Source: Bradyrhizobium erythrophlei (GTDB taxonomy: Bacteria > Pseudomonadota > Alphaproteobacteria > Rhizobiales > Xanthobacteraceae). Taken from it: a stretch of 64,000 nt of DNA. Below are positions 9,447 through 20,257 of the stretch, in pieces. The stretch spans positions 6,977,001-7,041,000 of the forward strand of contig NZ_LT670818.1 in the NCBI RefSeq assembly GCF_900129505.1. Reading direction: 5' to 3'. Below the pieces are notes generated by a model. The model ran no database searches, had not been told where the DNA came from, and worked only from the letters and a program-made list of their open reading frames with translations. Numbering within the stretch: the first letter of the stretch is position 1; every line of letters begins with the position of its first letter. Both the position numbers and the translations under genes were made by a program.

Positions 9447-9742
9447 GGCTGATCCGGATGAGAGAGCGAATAGCCCTCTCTATCCCAACTCAAACCGCCG
9501 TGAAAGGATTGCGTGACGTCGGGAAAGTCTTGCTATGCCGCAGTGCAATGCGACGCGACATTTTCGAAATTGATTTTGTCATGTTTTGAAATTTGCGGAC
9601 CGACGCGCATCAAAAGCCGTCCTGTCCAAAGGACAAGCCGCCTTCGGCGAGCCTCGACGGCACGTCGCGGTCCGTCCTTCAAGGCGCGCAACCGCGCGCC
9701 CCAAGACGACGCCGCTGCCCGCCTCCACGGTTCGGATTCGGT

Positions 9743-10060
9743 TCAATTCGGAGTGTTGATCCGAACCAGATCGTGCGGATTGGCGTAATCGAGCTGGTAA
9801 CGCGCGCGCTCGTCCAGCATGTCCGGGTCGACCCGGTCGGACCTCAACAGCGACACGCGCTGCTCGCCCTCGGCGCGCTCCCGCTTCAGCCGCGCCAATT
9901 CGGACGTCAAGGCGACGATCTCCTGATCGAGTTCCTGGCGCGCATTGAGCCCATACTTCCCGGTATAGGCATTGACCCCGAAATAACCGATCATCGCCGC
10001 CGCTATGGTGTAGAGGGCGAGGCCGGTCAAAAAGGATTTGAGTCGCGAGCGGGAAACCAT
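9743..10060 (-). CDS. FtsB/DivIC-type septum formation initiator
   Basis: This roughly 105-residue bitopic protein has a short basic N-terminus, one membrane helix (LTGLALYTIAAAMIGYFGV), a coiled coil (about residues 40-75: LDQEIVALTSELARLKRERAEGEQ) and a short globular tail with DMLDERARYQLDYANPHDLV, the pattern of FtsB/DivIC divisome proteins. In Alphaproteobacteria such a gene usually sits between eno and pdhA, and eno is 4 kb away here. The ATG at 10060 is used; a TTG at 10069 would add three residues. Function in division is inferred from family and context. Confidence 0.85.
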   Translation of the reverse strand: MVSRSRLKSFLTGLALYTIAAAMIGYFGVNAYTGKYGLNARQELDQEIVALTSELARLKRERAEGEQRVSLLRSDRVDPDMLDERARYQLDYANPHDLVRINTPN

Positions 10061-10132
10061 GGCCGCCAAGATGCGACGGCCCGGTTAACGGAATCCTAAG
10101 GGTCGGCCGGCAGTGCCCGGCCCGACCTCTGC

Positions 10133-10690
10133 CTATTTATGTTGCTTTTCGACGAAGGCGGCAAAGGCGCCGAGATATTGTTGCAACACCGTCTGCAGCG
10201 ATTCCTTGGTCAGGTTGCCCTTGTCGTCGAAGGCGTCGCCGACGCCGTTCAGATAGATTTCGGGTTGCCCAAGGATCGGGCCGGAAATGCCCGGCAGGAT
10301 ATTCTGCAGCTGCTTGGCGGCACTGACGCCGCCAAGCGGTCCGGGCGAATTGGAGACGATGCCGATCGGCTTGCCGAGGAACGAGCTCTTGCCATAGGGC
10401 CGCGATGCAACGTCGATGGCGTTCTTCAGCACGCCCGGGATCGAGCGATTGTATTCGGGCGTGACGAACAACACCCCGTTCGACTTCTGCAGCTTCTCGC
10501 GGAACGCCACCCAATCGGCCGGCGGCGCCGCTTCCAGATCCTGATTGAAGAAGGAGATGCCGTTCAGGGTGGTGACGTCGAGTTTCAGGGCAGCCGGCGC
10601 CAGCTTGGCCAGGGCGTTGGCGACCTTGAGGCTAAAGGCCTCTTTGCGAATGCTGCCGACGATGACGACGATATTATATGGAGTGGACAT
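10133..10690 (-). CDS. NADPH-dependent FMN reductase (flavodoxin-like)
   Basis: This 185-residue flavoprotein of the NADPH-dependent FMN/quinone/azo reductase family should reduce flavin, quinones or xenobiotics in the cytosol. The FMN phosphate loop is GSIRKEAFSLKVA (about residues 12-24), the isoalloxazine-contacting loop is TPEYNRSIPGVLKNAIDVASRP (about 78-98), and a third FMN loop is NSPGPLGGVSA. It is a monocistronic minus-strand gene with a conventional ATG at 10690. The physiological substrate cannot be told. Confidence 0.9.
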   Translation of the reverse strand: MSTPYNIVVIVGSIRKEAFSLKVANALAKLAPAALKLDVTTLNGISFFNQDLEAAPPADWVAFREKLQKSNGVLFVTPEYNRSIPGVLKNAIDVASRPYGKSSFLGKPIGIVSNSPGPLGGVSAAKQLQNILPGISGPILGQPEIYLNGVGDAFDDKGNLTKESLQTVLQQYLGAFAAFVEKQHK

Positions 10691-10900
10691 CAGATTTCCT
10701 TTGGACGCGGGCGCCGGATCGGCTTGGCCGCCACCCTAGCCATGTCGGCAAACGATGCAAGTGCATGAAAGTCCGCTAACCGGCGAATTTTATCCGGCGT
10801 CTGGTATATTTGCCGATGCGTCCACCTGCAGGCAGCGTCGAAACTCCGCAACGGCTTGATGGGTCAACCATACGGCCTTGGTCGACAGGCCGCCGAAACG

Positions 10901-10926
10901 AAAAAGGCCGCCCGATGTCGGCGGCC
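10901..10926 (-). terminator. Intrinsic terminator after the MBL-fold gene
   Basis: Read on the minus strand, GGCCGCC (10926-10920), a seven-base loop, then GGCGGCC (10912-10906) is followed directly by five T (10905-10901). It lies 29 bases past the stop of the MBL-fold hydrolase gene, so it should end that transcript. The rest of the 10691-10954 gap shows nothing else I can support. Confidence 0.8.
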
Positions 10927-10954
10927 CGTTCCGCCGAACGATGTCGGTCAACGC

Positions 10955-11959
10955 TCAGATCACCGGATTCCACGCAATCGGGACCAGCCGGTACTTGGCA
11001 CCGTCCTTCTCGACATGGCCGATCGAGGGGAAGGTGAAATGGAAGCCCACCACCATCGCCTTCTCGGCCGCCGCCATGTCGTAAAACTTGTGGCGGGTGG
11101 CCTGGGCCAGATCGGGATCCGTATCGTAGACGACATGCCAGTCCGGATTGCGCAGGAAAAATTCGGGAATGTTGGTGACATCCGACTGAATCAAAACCTT
11201 CGAATTGCCGGAGGCAACGGCGAAGGAGGTATGTCCGGGAGTATGCCCGGGCGTCGCAATCGAGGTGATGCCGGGCGCGACCTCCTTGCCCCATTCATAC
11301 TGCGTCACCTTGGATTCAATGCCGGCGAAAGTCTTCTTCACGTTGGCGAAGTAGTTCTTCATCATCGTGTTAGATTCGGCCTTGGCGGCGTTCTCGTCGC
11401 TCATCCAGAATTTCCATTCGACCGCCGGCACCATGATCTCGGCGTTCGGGAATGCCATCGAGCCGTCGGCGGCACGGATGCCGTTGGTGTGGTCAGGATG
11501 CAGATGCGATAACAGCACGATGTCGATGCTCTTGGGATCGGCGCCGGCGGCGGCAAGGTTCTGCAGCGTGCGGCCGACCGCGCCCTTGGTCGGCTCGAGA
11601 TTGGCGATCCCGTTGCCGGTGTCGATCAGCACCAGCTTGCTGCCGGTATTGATGAGCTGCGGGTTGAACGGCACCGTCACCATGCCCTGCGGCATGTAGG
11701 AGGCTTCCGCGGCAGCCAGCGCCTCGTCCTTCTTGACGTTGGTCACGAACGTGTCGGGCAGCGGGAACGAACGCGCCCCGTCATTGATCGAGGTGCATTC
11801 GTAGCTGCCGACCTTGTAGCGATAGAAGCCGGGCGCCTGGGCGCCGGCTGGCGGGACCGCGGCACGCGCCGGCGACGCGGCGAATGACGAAGTCAAAGCG
11901 GTTGCCGCGCCGGCAGCGGCTGCTCCCGCTAGAAGTTGACGGCGGTTCAGGTCGATCAT
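10955..11959 (-). CDS. MBL-fold metallo-hydrolase with Tat-type signal
   Basis: This 334-residue metallo-beta-lactamase-fold hydrolase has the zinc motif HLHPDH (HxHxDH; about residue 138-143), a later GHTPGHTSF motif supplying a metal histidine, and a Gly/Asp-rich DTGNG strand. The N-terminus NRRQLLAGAAAAGAATALTS with AxA-type end (ARA) resembles a twin-arginine signal, so the enzyme is probably folded in the cytosol and exported. The start at 11959 has GGGGGAAA upstream. The family includes lactonases and other hydrolases, and the substrate is unknown. Confidence 0.88.
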   Translation of the reverse strand: MIDLNRRQLLAGAAAAGAATALTSSFAASPARAAVPPAGAQAPGFYRYKVGSYECTSINDGARSFPLPDTFVTNVKKDEALAAAEASYMPQGMVTVPFNPQLINTGSKLVLIDTGNGIANLEPTKGAVGRTLQNLAAAGADPKSIDIVLLSHLHPDHTNGIRAADGSMAFPNAEIMVPAVEWKFWMSDENAAKAESNTMMKNYFANVKKTFAGIESKVTQYEWGKEVAPGITSIATPGHTPGHTSFAVASGNSKVLIQSDVTNIPEFFLRNPDWHVVYDTDPDLAQATRHKFYDMAAAEKAMVVGFHFTFPSIGHVEKDGAKYRLVPIAWNPVI

Positions 11960-12095
11960 GAAAGTTTCCCCCTCGGTGTATGCCGCGTTTTGGGCCTGCG
12001 AATTCGGCGCGAATGTTCCCCCGCAGCCGGAGGAACGCAAGACCATCTTTGGTTCAATTATCCAACTAGTTTCCGGAACGCCCCGACGACGGCTG

Positions 12096-13235
12096 TCAGC
12101 CCTTGTTCGGGTTGATCAGGTACTTCTCGCCGGTCGCGCGCCTGGCGTAGACGGCAATATGGTTGAGCTGCAGCGTCTCCTGCAGCGACACCACCTGCGT
12201 GTAATGGCTGGCGAACGTTGTCTTGAGTTCGTCGACCACTCGCTGGCGCAGTCTTGCTCCCTCGGCCGCCCCGATCTTCATCAGGAACGGAGTCAATAGC
12301 CAGCCTCCGATACCCCAGGCCATCCCAAACGCGCGGTTCAGCTCGGTCGGCCGCAAATCGAGGCCGCCATAGATATAGACCTGCTTGTGCACGCTCGATC
12401 CGTATCGGCTGTAGACCTTTGCGGTCTTGTTGATTGCCGCCTCCATGCAGGTGAGAATCTGCCCCACCAGCTTGCCGCCACCGATGGGGTCGAACGCCAG
12501 CGTCGCGCCGGTTTCCACCAGCGCATTGGTCAGGTCGTCCATAAACGTTGCTGCGGTGGAATCGACGACATATTTCGCGCCGATCTTGCGGAGGATATCG
12601 GCCTGCTCCTTGCTGCGCACGATGTTGACCAGGCCGATGCCGTCCTTGAGACAGATCTTGTTGAGCATCTGCCCGAGATTGGAGGCGGCCGCCGTGTGCA
12701 CCAGCGCCTTGTGGCCCTCGCGCCGCATGGTCTCGGTCATGCCGAGCGCTGTCAGCGGATTGACGAAACAGGAAGCGCCCTCGGCTGGGGTGGTGCCGGC
12801 GGGCAGCGGCAGGCATTCGGCAACCTTCAGGCAGCGATATTGCGCATACATCGCGCCGCCGATCATGGCGACGGTTTTGCCCATCAGCGCTTTCGCCGCA
12901 TCCGACGATCCGGCCCTGATCACCACGCCGGCGCCCTCGTTGCCGACCGGCATGGATTCGTCGAGCCGCGCTGCCATGGCTTTCATGCCGGCTTCCGGGA
13001 CTTTTGCGGTGATGACCGGCAGGTCCCCGGTGCCGGACGCCCTGGCGGTCGTCATATCGGCAGCGCCGACCAAAAGACCGAGATCCGACGGATTGATCGG
13101 CGAAGCCTCGACGCGCACCACGACTTCATCCGGACCAGGCTCGGGCGTCGGCACATCGACCAGCGATATCTCGAGTTCGCCGCTCTTTTTTATCAGCGAA
13201 CGAAGTTGCAGCCCGGTCTTGGTGTCGGCGCTCAT
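12096..13235 (-). CDS. Zinc-binding dehydrogenase / quinone reductase-like MDR protein
   Basis: This 379-residue medium-chain dehydrogenase/reductase has a GroES-like N-terminal domain (EVVVRVEASPINPSDLGLL, about 36-55) with the quinone-reductase style SPINPSDL, then a Rossmann domain around VHTAAASNLGQMLNKI. The canonical GxGxxG is degenerate (AAASNLG), and I do not see the structural-zinc cysteine set, so it is closer to zinc-independent enoyl/quinone reductases. It is oriented the same way as the MBL-fold gene but 136 bp apart. Substrate unknown. Confidence 0.85.
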   Translation of the reverse strand: MSADTKTGLQLRSLIKKSGELEISLVDVPTPEPGPDEVVVRVEASPINPSDLGLLVGAADMTTARASGTGDLPVITAKVPEAGMKAMAARLDESMPVGNEGAGVVIRAGSSDAAKALMGKTVAMIGGAMYAQYRCLKVAECLPLPAGTTPAEGASCFVNPLTALGMTETMRREGHKALVHTAAASNLGQMLNKICLKDGIGLVNIVRSKEQADILRKIGAKYVVDSTAATFMDDLTNALVETGATLAFDPIGGGKLVGQILTCMEAAINKTAKVYSRYGSSVHKQVYIYGGLDLRPTELNRAFGMAWGIGGWLLTPFLMKIGAAEGARLRQRVVDELKTTFASHYTQVVSLQETLQLNHIAVYARRATGEKYLINPNKG

Positions 13236-13407
13236 CTTGAACCTCCCTGTTTTCGGCCTGGCCGAATTTGGCCGGCAGTGTTCTCACGTTGGCAGGGAAA
13301 CGCAAGCCTCAGCGGCTTACACAATTTCGTTTGTTTTTGCTCTGCTGTGCTTTGCGAAATTGGGCGCTCCGGGGTTATGTTACGCGCGGCGCTGAAGGAA
13401 ATTGCAA

Positions 13408-14301
13408 ATGAGCCAAAGCGAGATCGACGCGGTCCGCGTGCTCCTGGGCTCAAAGCCGCGCCCGGTCGGCTGGCATCAACGTCGTCAGCGCATCGAGGAA
13501 GTCGGGGCGGTGTGGCCGGCCGCCAGCGACGTAAAATTCGAAGAAGTGGATATTGCGGGACTGCGGGGCGAGTGGTCGATGGCTCCCGGCAGCGACGCAT
13601 CGCGCGTCCTGCTGTTTTTTCACGGTGGCGGTTATTGCTCCGGCTCCATCCTCAGCCATCGCAGGCTGGTCACCGAGGCCGGCCGGGCCGCTACGACAAG
13701 AACGCTCGCGATCGAATATCGGCTCGCGCCTGAACATCCCTTTCCTGCCGCGCTGGATGACACCTTGGCGGCATGGAATTTTCTGCGCCGATGCGGCATC
13801 GCGGCCGAACATATTGTGGTCGGCGGAGATAGTGCCGGCGGAGGCCTGACCATCGCTCTGATCAACCGCCTGCGAGCAACAGGAGAACACACCCCCGGCT
13901 GTGCGTGGCTTCTTTCGCCATGGACCGACCTGACACTGTCCGGTTCGACGCTTGCCACCAAGGATGCCGTCGACCCCATCATTCATAAGGCGTATCTGGC
14001 CGAACTGATCGAGGCTTATCTTCCCGCCGATGTCGACCGCAAAGACCCGCGCGTTTCTCCGCTCTATGCCGATCTGAAGGGTTTTCCGCCGACGCTGATC
14101 CAGGTCGGCGCGTGCGAAACTTTGCTTGAGGATTCCACCCGTTTTGCAGCGGCAGCAGGAAGCGCCAACGTTGCCGTCACGCTCGAGATATGGCCGGATA
14201 TGATCCACGCCTGGCCGATGTGGAACGCCCATCTGGAGCCGGGACGACGAGCGCTTGCAGACGCCGGCGAATTTGTTCGCCGCCACCTGTTCAAGTTTTG
14301 A
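13408..14301 (+). CDS. Alpha/beta hydrolase, HSL-family esterase
   Basis: This 297-residue esterase or lipase of the hormone-sensitive-lipase family has the oxyanion-hole motif HGGGYCSGS (about residues 72-80), the nucleophile elbow GDSAGGGL (about 142-149) and a C-terminal histidine in IHAW (about 269-272), with an acidic residue upstream (ACETLLEDS). The track-long frame begins at a TTG (13402), but the ATG at 13408 has GAAGGAAA at good spacing. It is divergent from the MDR gene. The natural ester is unknown. Confidence 0.9.
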   Translation: MSQSEIDAVRVLLGSKPRPVGWHQRRQRIEEVGAVWPAASDVKFEEVDIAGLRGEWSMAPGSDASRVLLFFHGGGYCSGSILSHRRLVTEAGRAATTRTLAIEYRLAPEHPFPAALDDTLAAWNFLRRCGIAAEHIVVGGDSAGGGLTIALINRLRATGEHTPGCAWLLSPWTDLTLSGSTLATKDAVDPIIHKAYLAELIEAYLPADVDRKDPRVSPLYADLKGFPPTLIQVGACETLLEDSTRFAAAAGSANVAVTLEIWPDMIHAWPMWNAHLEPGRRALADAGEFVRRHLFKF

Positions 14302-14314
14302 CGGCGGTGCAATC

Positions 14315-15601
<1,287 letters not shown>

Positions 15602-15733
15602 TCACCTCTTTGGGAGCGTCGGGATCGGGTGGTCGCCGCTGCTTCTACAGCAAGGATTCAGGGCGGAAAAGGCCGCCTCCCGCGTGACGTCGACGTGACG
15701 ATTGTCTATTACGCAGGCAACGGAGACCGCATC

Positions 15734-16210
15734 ATGTCGAAAAAGCCTGGCAAAGCCTCGAAATCGGAACCCCTGCAGCTCGGCCGTGCCGTGGAATGGC
15801 CCAAAACCCCGGGCGAGGCCAAACTCGACCGGGTGTCCAATCCGCAAAAGGATACGGATTACGTGGTCCGCTTCACCGCGCCGGAATTCACCTCGCTCTG
15901 CCCGGTCACCGGCCAGCCGGATTTTGCGCATCTGGTGATCGATTACGTGCCTGGCCCGTGGCTGTTGGAATCGAAGTCCCTGAAACTCTATGTCGCGAGC
16001 TTCCGCAATCATGGTGCGTTCCATGAGGACTGCACGGTCATGATCGGCAAGCGGATCGCATCGGAGATCAAACCGAAATTCCTGCGCATCGGCGGCTACT
16101 GGTATCCGCGCGGCGGCATTCCGATCGACGTGTTCTGGCAGACCGGCCGGTTGCCCAAGGGCATGTGGATGCCCGACCAGGGTGTCGCGCCCTATCGCGG
16201 GCGGGGCTGA
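15734..16210 (+). CDS. queF: NADPH-dependent 7-cyano-7-deazaguanine (preQ0) reductase
   Basis: QueF reduces the nitrile of preQ0 to preQ1 in queuosine biosynthesis. The 158-residue unimodular form has the catalytic cysteine region [12 protein letters not shown] (about residues 56-67) and the diagnostic [14 protein letters not shown] motif (about 82-95) that binds NADPH. The true start is the ATG at 15734; the long open frame running back to 15038 is antisense to eno. Its stop abuts the convergent glutaminase-fusion gene at 16211 without a gap. Confidence 0.96.
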   Translation: MSKKPGKASKSEPLQLGRAVEWPKTPGEAKLDRVSNPQKDTDYVVRFTAPEFTSLCPVTGQPDFAHLVIDYVPGPWLLESKSLKLYVASFRNHGAFHEDCTVMIGKRIASEIKPKFLRIGGYWYPRGGIPIDVFWQTGRLPKGMWMPDQGVAPYRGRG

Positions 16211-18120
16211 TCAGTACGCGCTGAGAAGATCGACCTTGGCATTGGCGAGGATCAGCCGCCGCGCCAACAGCGCCGACAGATTGCGCATGATCTTCATCGC
16301 GATCTGCGGATGAAGCTGACGGTAGTCGGCAAATGCATCAAGCGGAAGCTCCAGGCATTTGATCGGGGTATCGGCCCAGACATCGGCGCTGCGCCGTTGC
16401 TCAATGATGGCCATCTCGCCGAACTCCATTCCGGGTCCGAGCGAAGCCAGCCGCACGCCGCTGGGTAATTTGACGCCGCTCTGCAGAAAGAACAGGGAAT
16501 TGGCGGGCTCCCCGGCGCTGACGATGCGCTGGCCGACTTCATACCAGCGCTCGGTCGACAGTTCGGCCAGAGCAGCTATTTCGTCCGCGCCCAATCCAGC
16601 GAGCAGGGCCTGCTCACCGAGATGGGAGGTTTCCTTTACGGCGGTGAAGCCGCCATACCGATAGATAATCTGATCCTCTGCCCATTCGATAGCTTCATCG
16701 AGCAGCGCGAAGCGCCGCAACCTTTGCGGCTCGGCCGTCCGCGCGAAAACCGCGGTCCAAACCGACGAAAGTGCCTCGACCCCCGTCAGTATCGCAGTGA
16801 CGCCGGTGTTGCCGAGGGTAGCGAGTTTTTCGCCGAGCAACTGTGCCCCCGCCGCCGTGATGTCGGGAACGCGCCGGAAATCCAGAATCAGAAGCGGCGC
16901 GTTCGGCGGCGCGCTGGCGAGCCGCCGCGTGACGTAGTCTATCGCCGCAAAATTGAGCGCACCCACGAGTTCGATCACGCGAATGTCGCTGTGACGATCG
17001 TCGAGGATCTGTTGCTCGTGGGGCTGGCGGCTGCGGCGCGAGGAAATGCCGAAGATATCGTAATCGGCGATGATGCAGGTGCGCACATCGGCGCTCCGGT
17101 TGAGCATATGCAGATCGAACCGCGCAGACAGCGCCTCACATACCCTAAGCCCCGCGCGCTGTTACCATGGCTGTCGAGGAGCGGCGAGAAAGTGCCCAGT
17201 CCGAGTTGCGAAGGCAGCGCCGCGACGATGCCGCCGCCGACGCCGCTCTTGGCGGGCATGCCGACGCGATAGATCCATTCGCCGGCGTAATCATACATGC
17301 CCGAACTCGTCATCACCGAAAGCGTGCGGGCAACGATGTGCGGCGTGATCACCTGAACTCCGGTGACCGGATTGATGCCGCGGTTAGCCAATGTCGCCGC
17401 CATGACCGCGAGATCGCGCGCGGTGACCAGCACGGCGCATTGCCGAAAATACGTATCGAGCACGGCGTTAACGTCGCCTTGCAGTACCGAGTAATTGCGC
17501 AGCAGCCAGGCGATCGCTCGATTGCGGTTGCCGGTGGCGACCTCCGAGGCGTGCACGGCATCATCGACGCCGAGTTCGCGGCCAGCAAACTGACTGAGCT
17601 TCTCCCGGATGCGTTCGAATGCGTCAGCGCCATCGACCTGATGGATCAATCCAGAGCACGCGATCGCGCCGGCATTGACCATGGGATTGAACGGCCGGTT
17701 GTCGTTGGTGAGCCGGATCGAGTTGAAAGCCTCGCCGCTGGGCTCAACGCCGATCGCGGCGGCGACGCGCTCCTCCCCGACCGTCTCGAGCGCAAGGGCA
17801 AACACGAAGGCCTTGGAGACCGATTGAATGGTGAAAGACACGGCGCTGTCGCCGGCTTCATAGACGTGGCCATCGATGGTGACGAGCGCGATCCCGAATT
17901 GGGCCGGATTGGCTCTCTGCAGCTCAGGGATGTAGTCGGCAACCGCACCGGTATCATCTGTTTTGAACTCCTCGTAGCAGCGGGTCAGAAATCGCTGCAG
18001 CGGGGGTTGTGTGGCGTATCCGGCATTTCTCGCCTTGACGGCGCTGCTGACCTGAAGCGTTACTTGGGCGTCCACGAGTTCATCCTTATTTCGTAAAAAA
18101 TGAAGCAATCCCCGTGCCAT
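16211..18120 (-). pseudogene. Glutaminase-STAS-cyclic nucleotide binding fusion, broken by a one-base frameshift
   Basis: The upstream frame encodes a serine-type glutaminase (glutamine to glutamate plus ammonia): QSVSKAFVFA with the catalytic SxxK serine and lysine, NPMVNAGAIA, and a glycine-rich KSGVGGGI. Just after its LDSHGNSARGL the frame is lost, while another frame continues CEALSARFDLHMLNRSADVR, then a STAS-like domain and a cNMP-binding domain (GPGMEFGEMAIIEQRRSADVWAD split across the phosphate cassette). Adding one G to the GGG run (plus-strand CCC at 17143-17145) restores one roughly 635-residue chain. The start is the ATG at 18120; a GTG at 18129 is possible. A true mutation, a sequencing error or recoding are the options; the homopolymer context favours the first two. 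Confidence 0.85.
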
Positions 18121-18300
18121 GGATGCCACTCGACTGTGCGCATCAGGCCCATCCCAACGAGACCGTGTGCGTCATCCTGACGCTGCTCGGCAGGTCCTTA
18201 CCCGGCACCTGAATTGCTTATGGTGAGGAGGCGATTGGCTTGGCCGGAAATTCGACTGCGCATGGCCGAATCCACCGCTGCATCGGTGCGGGGTGTTCGA

Positions 18301-18432
18301 ATGGCGATCAGGAAATTAAGAGAAGCGTCGCCCTTGTGGGTGTGGCTCGCGATCGTGCTGCTGGTTTGCGGCGCCATCGCCTATGTGGCGGCCGTCTCGA
18401 TCATGGAATATCTCATGGCAGCCGGGACCTGA
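18301..18432 (+). CDS. Possible small single-helix membrane protein
   Basis: This 43-residue frame beginning at the ATG at 18301 has a basic N-terminus (MAIRKLREAS) and one strong hydrophobic helix (VWLAIVLLVCGAIAYVAAV). A GGGG run lies about 8 bases upstream of the start. The same frame is open back to 18214. I do not recognise a family, and the surrounding 18.1-19.0 kb is full of gene remnants, so it may not be functional. Confidence 0.35.
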   Translation: MAIRKLREASPLWVWLAIVLLVCGAIAYVAAVSIMEYLMAAGT

Positions 18433-18524
18433 CCGGTTTGGCCTGCGGGTTCGCTGGCAAGCATTTGACGCGATGTGCCGCGGCAAAATTGCCCGCCGGA
18501 TTTGCCAATCCCGGATCAGCCCAC

Positions 18525-18657
18525 TCAGCGCTTGCACAACCCGCTTTTGAGCTCCCAGCGATCGCCTGTGCGGGCGACGGCGACGATGTCGAAATACAGG
18601 CGCTCCTCCGGATCGGCCTTCGATATGAAGGTGACTTCGCAGAGAAATCCGCTGATG
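18525..18657 (-). pseudogene. C-terminal remnant of an unidentified gene
   Basis: The minus strand reads a protein-like tail containing CEVTFISKADPEERLYFDI and AVARTGDRWELKSGLC, ending at a TGA (18527-18525). It has no start codon or N-terminal part, because at about 18655 the sequence switches to the multicopper-oxidase remnant on the opposite strand. I judge it a fragment of a lost gene whose name I do not know; the evidence is sequence character only. Confidence 0.45.
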
Positions 18658-18951
18658 GTCGTGCTGCATCAGACCAGATTTGCGATGAACGGCAGCAATG
18701 GCGGGGTGTTGCAGGACAACTTTGCTCTCGGCGTTGCGGCGCCCGACGCTTCTATCGCCGACCAGGTGTCCAATAGCCAGAATGGCGTCTGCACCATCTC
18801 GCAATGGCGCAGCGGCCACTGCGCATCGCCCGCAAAAGCCTTCGACATCCCGTTCGCCGAACTCGGGGAATTCGTCTACCACTGCCATATCCTCGAACAC
18901 GAGGACGGGGGCATGATGGCGCGGGTAAAGGTCGTGCCCGCATCCAACTAG
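18655..18951 (+). pseudogene. Multicopper oxidase, C-terminal remnant
   Basis: About 99 codons encode the end of a multicopper oxidase (Cu-oxidase type 2 domain). The copper signature HCHILEHEDGGMM near the end holds the T1 and T2/T3 ligands, and HQTRFAMNGSNGG matches the start of the last cupredoxin domain. The two preceding cupredoxin domains and the signal peptide are absent from the window, so the gene cannot make an active enzyme. The left breakpoint is near 18655, where it meets an unrelated minus-strand fragment. Confidence 0.8.
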
Positions 18952-19033
18952 GCGAACGCGTGTTTTTGGCGCGGGGCATCCCCCACGCCAATCTTGCCCG
19001 CGCCGTTTGGCCGGCTCGTCGTCGGGACGCGGC

Positions 19034-20257
19034 TTAAGGCTGAACGTCCGGACGCGCGGCCGCGTCGGCCGGCCTCTGCTGCCGCAGCAGTTGGGTGCAG
19101 GCGATGCCGAGCGCGACCATCACGGCTGCGGCTGTCAGCAAGGTCGTTACCTTGCCGGCATGTTGAATGCCGAAGCCGTAGGCGATCGGGCCGACGGTCT
19201 GGCCCATGAAGAAGAAGAACGAATGCAGCGACAGCGCGGTGGCGCGGGCCTCCACCGAGAGCTCGCTGGCAAACACCTGCATGCAGCCGTGGATCATGTA
19301 GAAGCCCCAGCCCATGAAGAGCAGGCTGAGCGCCTGGATTTTCCAGCCGGGGCCGAACGCGATGACGGCAAGTTGCGAGGCGACCAACGAAGCGCCCGCG
19401 ATCATCATGCCGTTGACGCCAAGCCACGGCAGAAAGCGCGAAACCGTCAGCGTGTAGAACAGCCCGCCGACAGCGAAGCCGGCAATGACGATTCCGGCGA
19501 TCGAAAGGCTGGTTTCGCCGAGTTCGAACAGGAACGCCGCGAGGTACGGAAACAACCCCAGTACGCAGCACCCCTCGATGAAGACAGCGGCATAACAGAC
19601 CGCGTTCGGATTGCTGAAGATGGTGCGGTAGCCGTGCCGGAGCGCTTTCAGATTGGTTCGAGGCGGATGCACCAGCGCCGCGCCGCGAAAGCCAAGGGCA
19701 ACCGCTACCGAGGCCAGAACGACGAGGCCGCCGAGCACCGACAACACCCCGCGCCAGCCGAGGAAGTCGCCGATCAGGCCGGAGGCCGAGGCGCCCAACA
19801 GGTTTCCCGTCATCGAGCCCGCGAGCGTCCGCCCGATCGCCACTTGCCGCTTTTCCGGCCCAACCAGATCGCTGGTCAGGCTTAGCGCGATCGGAAACAC
19901 GCCGCCGGCACCGATGCCAGCCAGAATGCGTGTCGCGAACAACAGCGGGAACGACGTCGACATCGCGCCCAGGATGTTGGCAAGGCCGAGCAGAACCAGG
20001 CAGCCGATCATCAGGCGCACCTTGCCGAACAGGTCGGCAGCGGCTCCGAGCACCGGCTGCACGATCGCAAAGGTGAAGGCGAAGACGGAAGCGAAACTGG
20101 CCGCCGTCGCGATCTTGATCGTCAAATCCTCGGCAACGTGCGGCAGCACCGGATCGAGCGCCCGGGCCGACAGGCTTGCGGCAAAGGTCGCCAGCGCGAT
20201 GATGTTCAGGGCCGGCGGCAGGCGCTGCTCATGCGGCCGCAATCCCTTCCGCGGCAT
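19034..20257 (-). CDS. MFS transporter
   Basis: This 407-residue major facilitator has about twelve hydrophobic segments, a loop 2-3 signature GAAADLFGKVRLMIG (about residues 72-86) and a glycine-rich helix 4 (RILAGIGAGGVFPIALS) typical of drug:H+ antiporter-1 exporters. The start ATG at 20257 overlaps the stop of kdsA in a TGATG arrangement, so it is translationally coupled to kdsA. The coupling might suggest a housekeeping link, but the substrate is unknown; sugar or drug efflux are both possible. Confidence 0.9.
   Translation of the reverse strand: MPRKGLRPHEQRLPPALNIIALATFAASLSARALDPVLPHVAEDLTIKIATAASFASVFAFTFAIVQPVLGAAADLFGKVRLMIGCLVLLGLANILGAMSTSFPLLFATRILAGIGAGGVFPIALSLTSDLVGPEKRQVAIGRTLAGSMTGNLLGASASGLIGDFLGWRGVLSVLGGLVVLASVAVALGFRGAALVHPPRTNLKALRHGYRTIFSNPNAVCYAAVFIEGCCVLGLFPYLAAFLFELGETSLSIAGIVIAGFAVGGLFYTLTVSRFLPWLGVNGMMIAGASLVASQLAVIAFGPGWKIQALSLLFMGWGFYMIHGCMQVFASELSVEARATALSLHSFFFFMGQTVGPIAYGFGIQHAGKVTTLLTAAAVMVALGIACTQLLRQQRPADAAARPDVQP

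Noticed and set aside
6654..9452. 932-codon plus-strand open frame
   Set aside because: Antisense to DUF5076, pdhB and pdhA, all of which are clearly coding; His/Arg-rich product typical of antisense translation.
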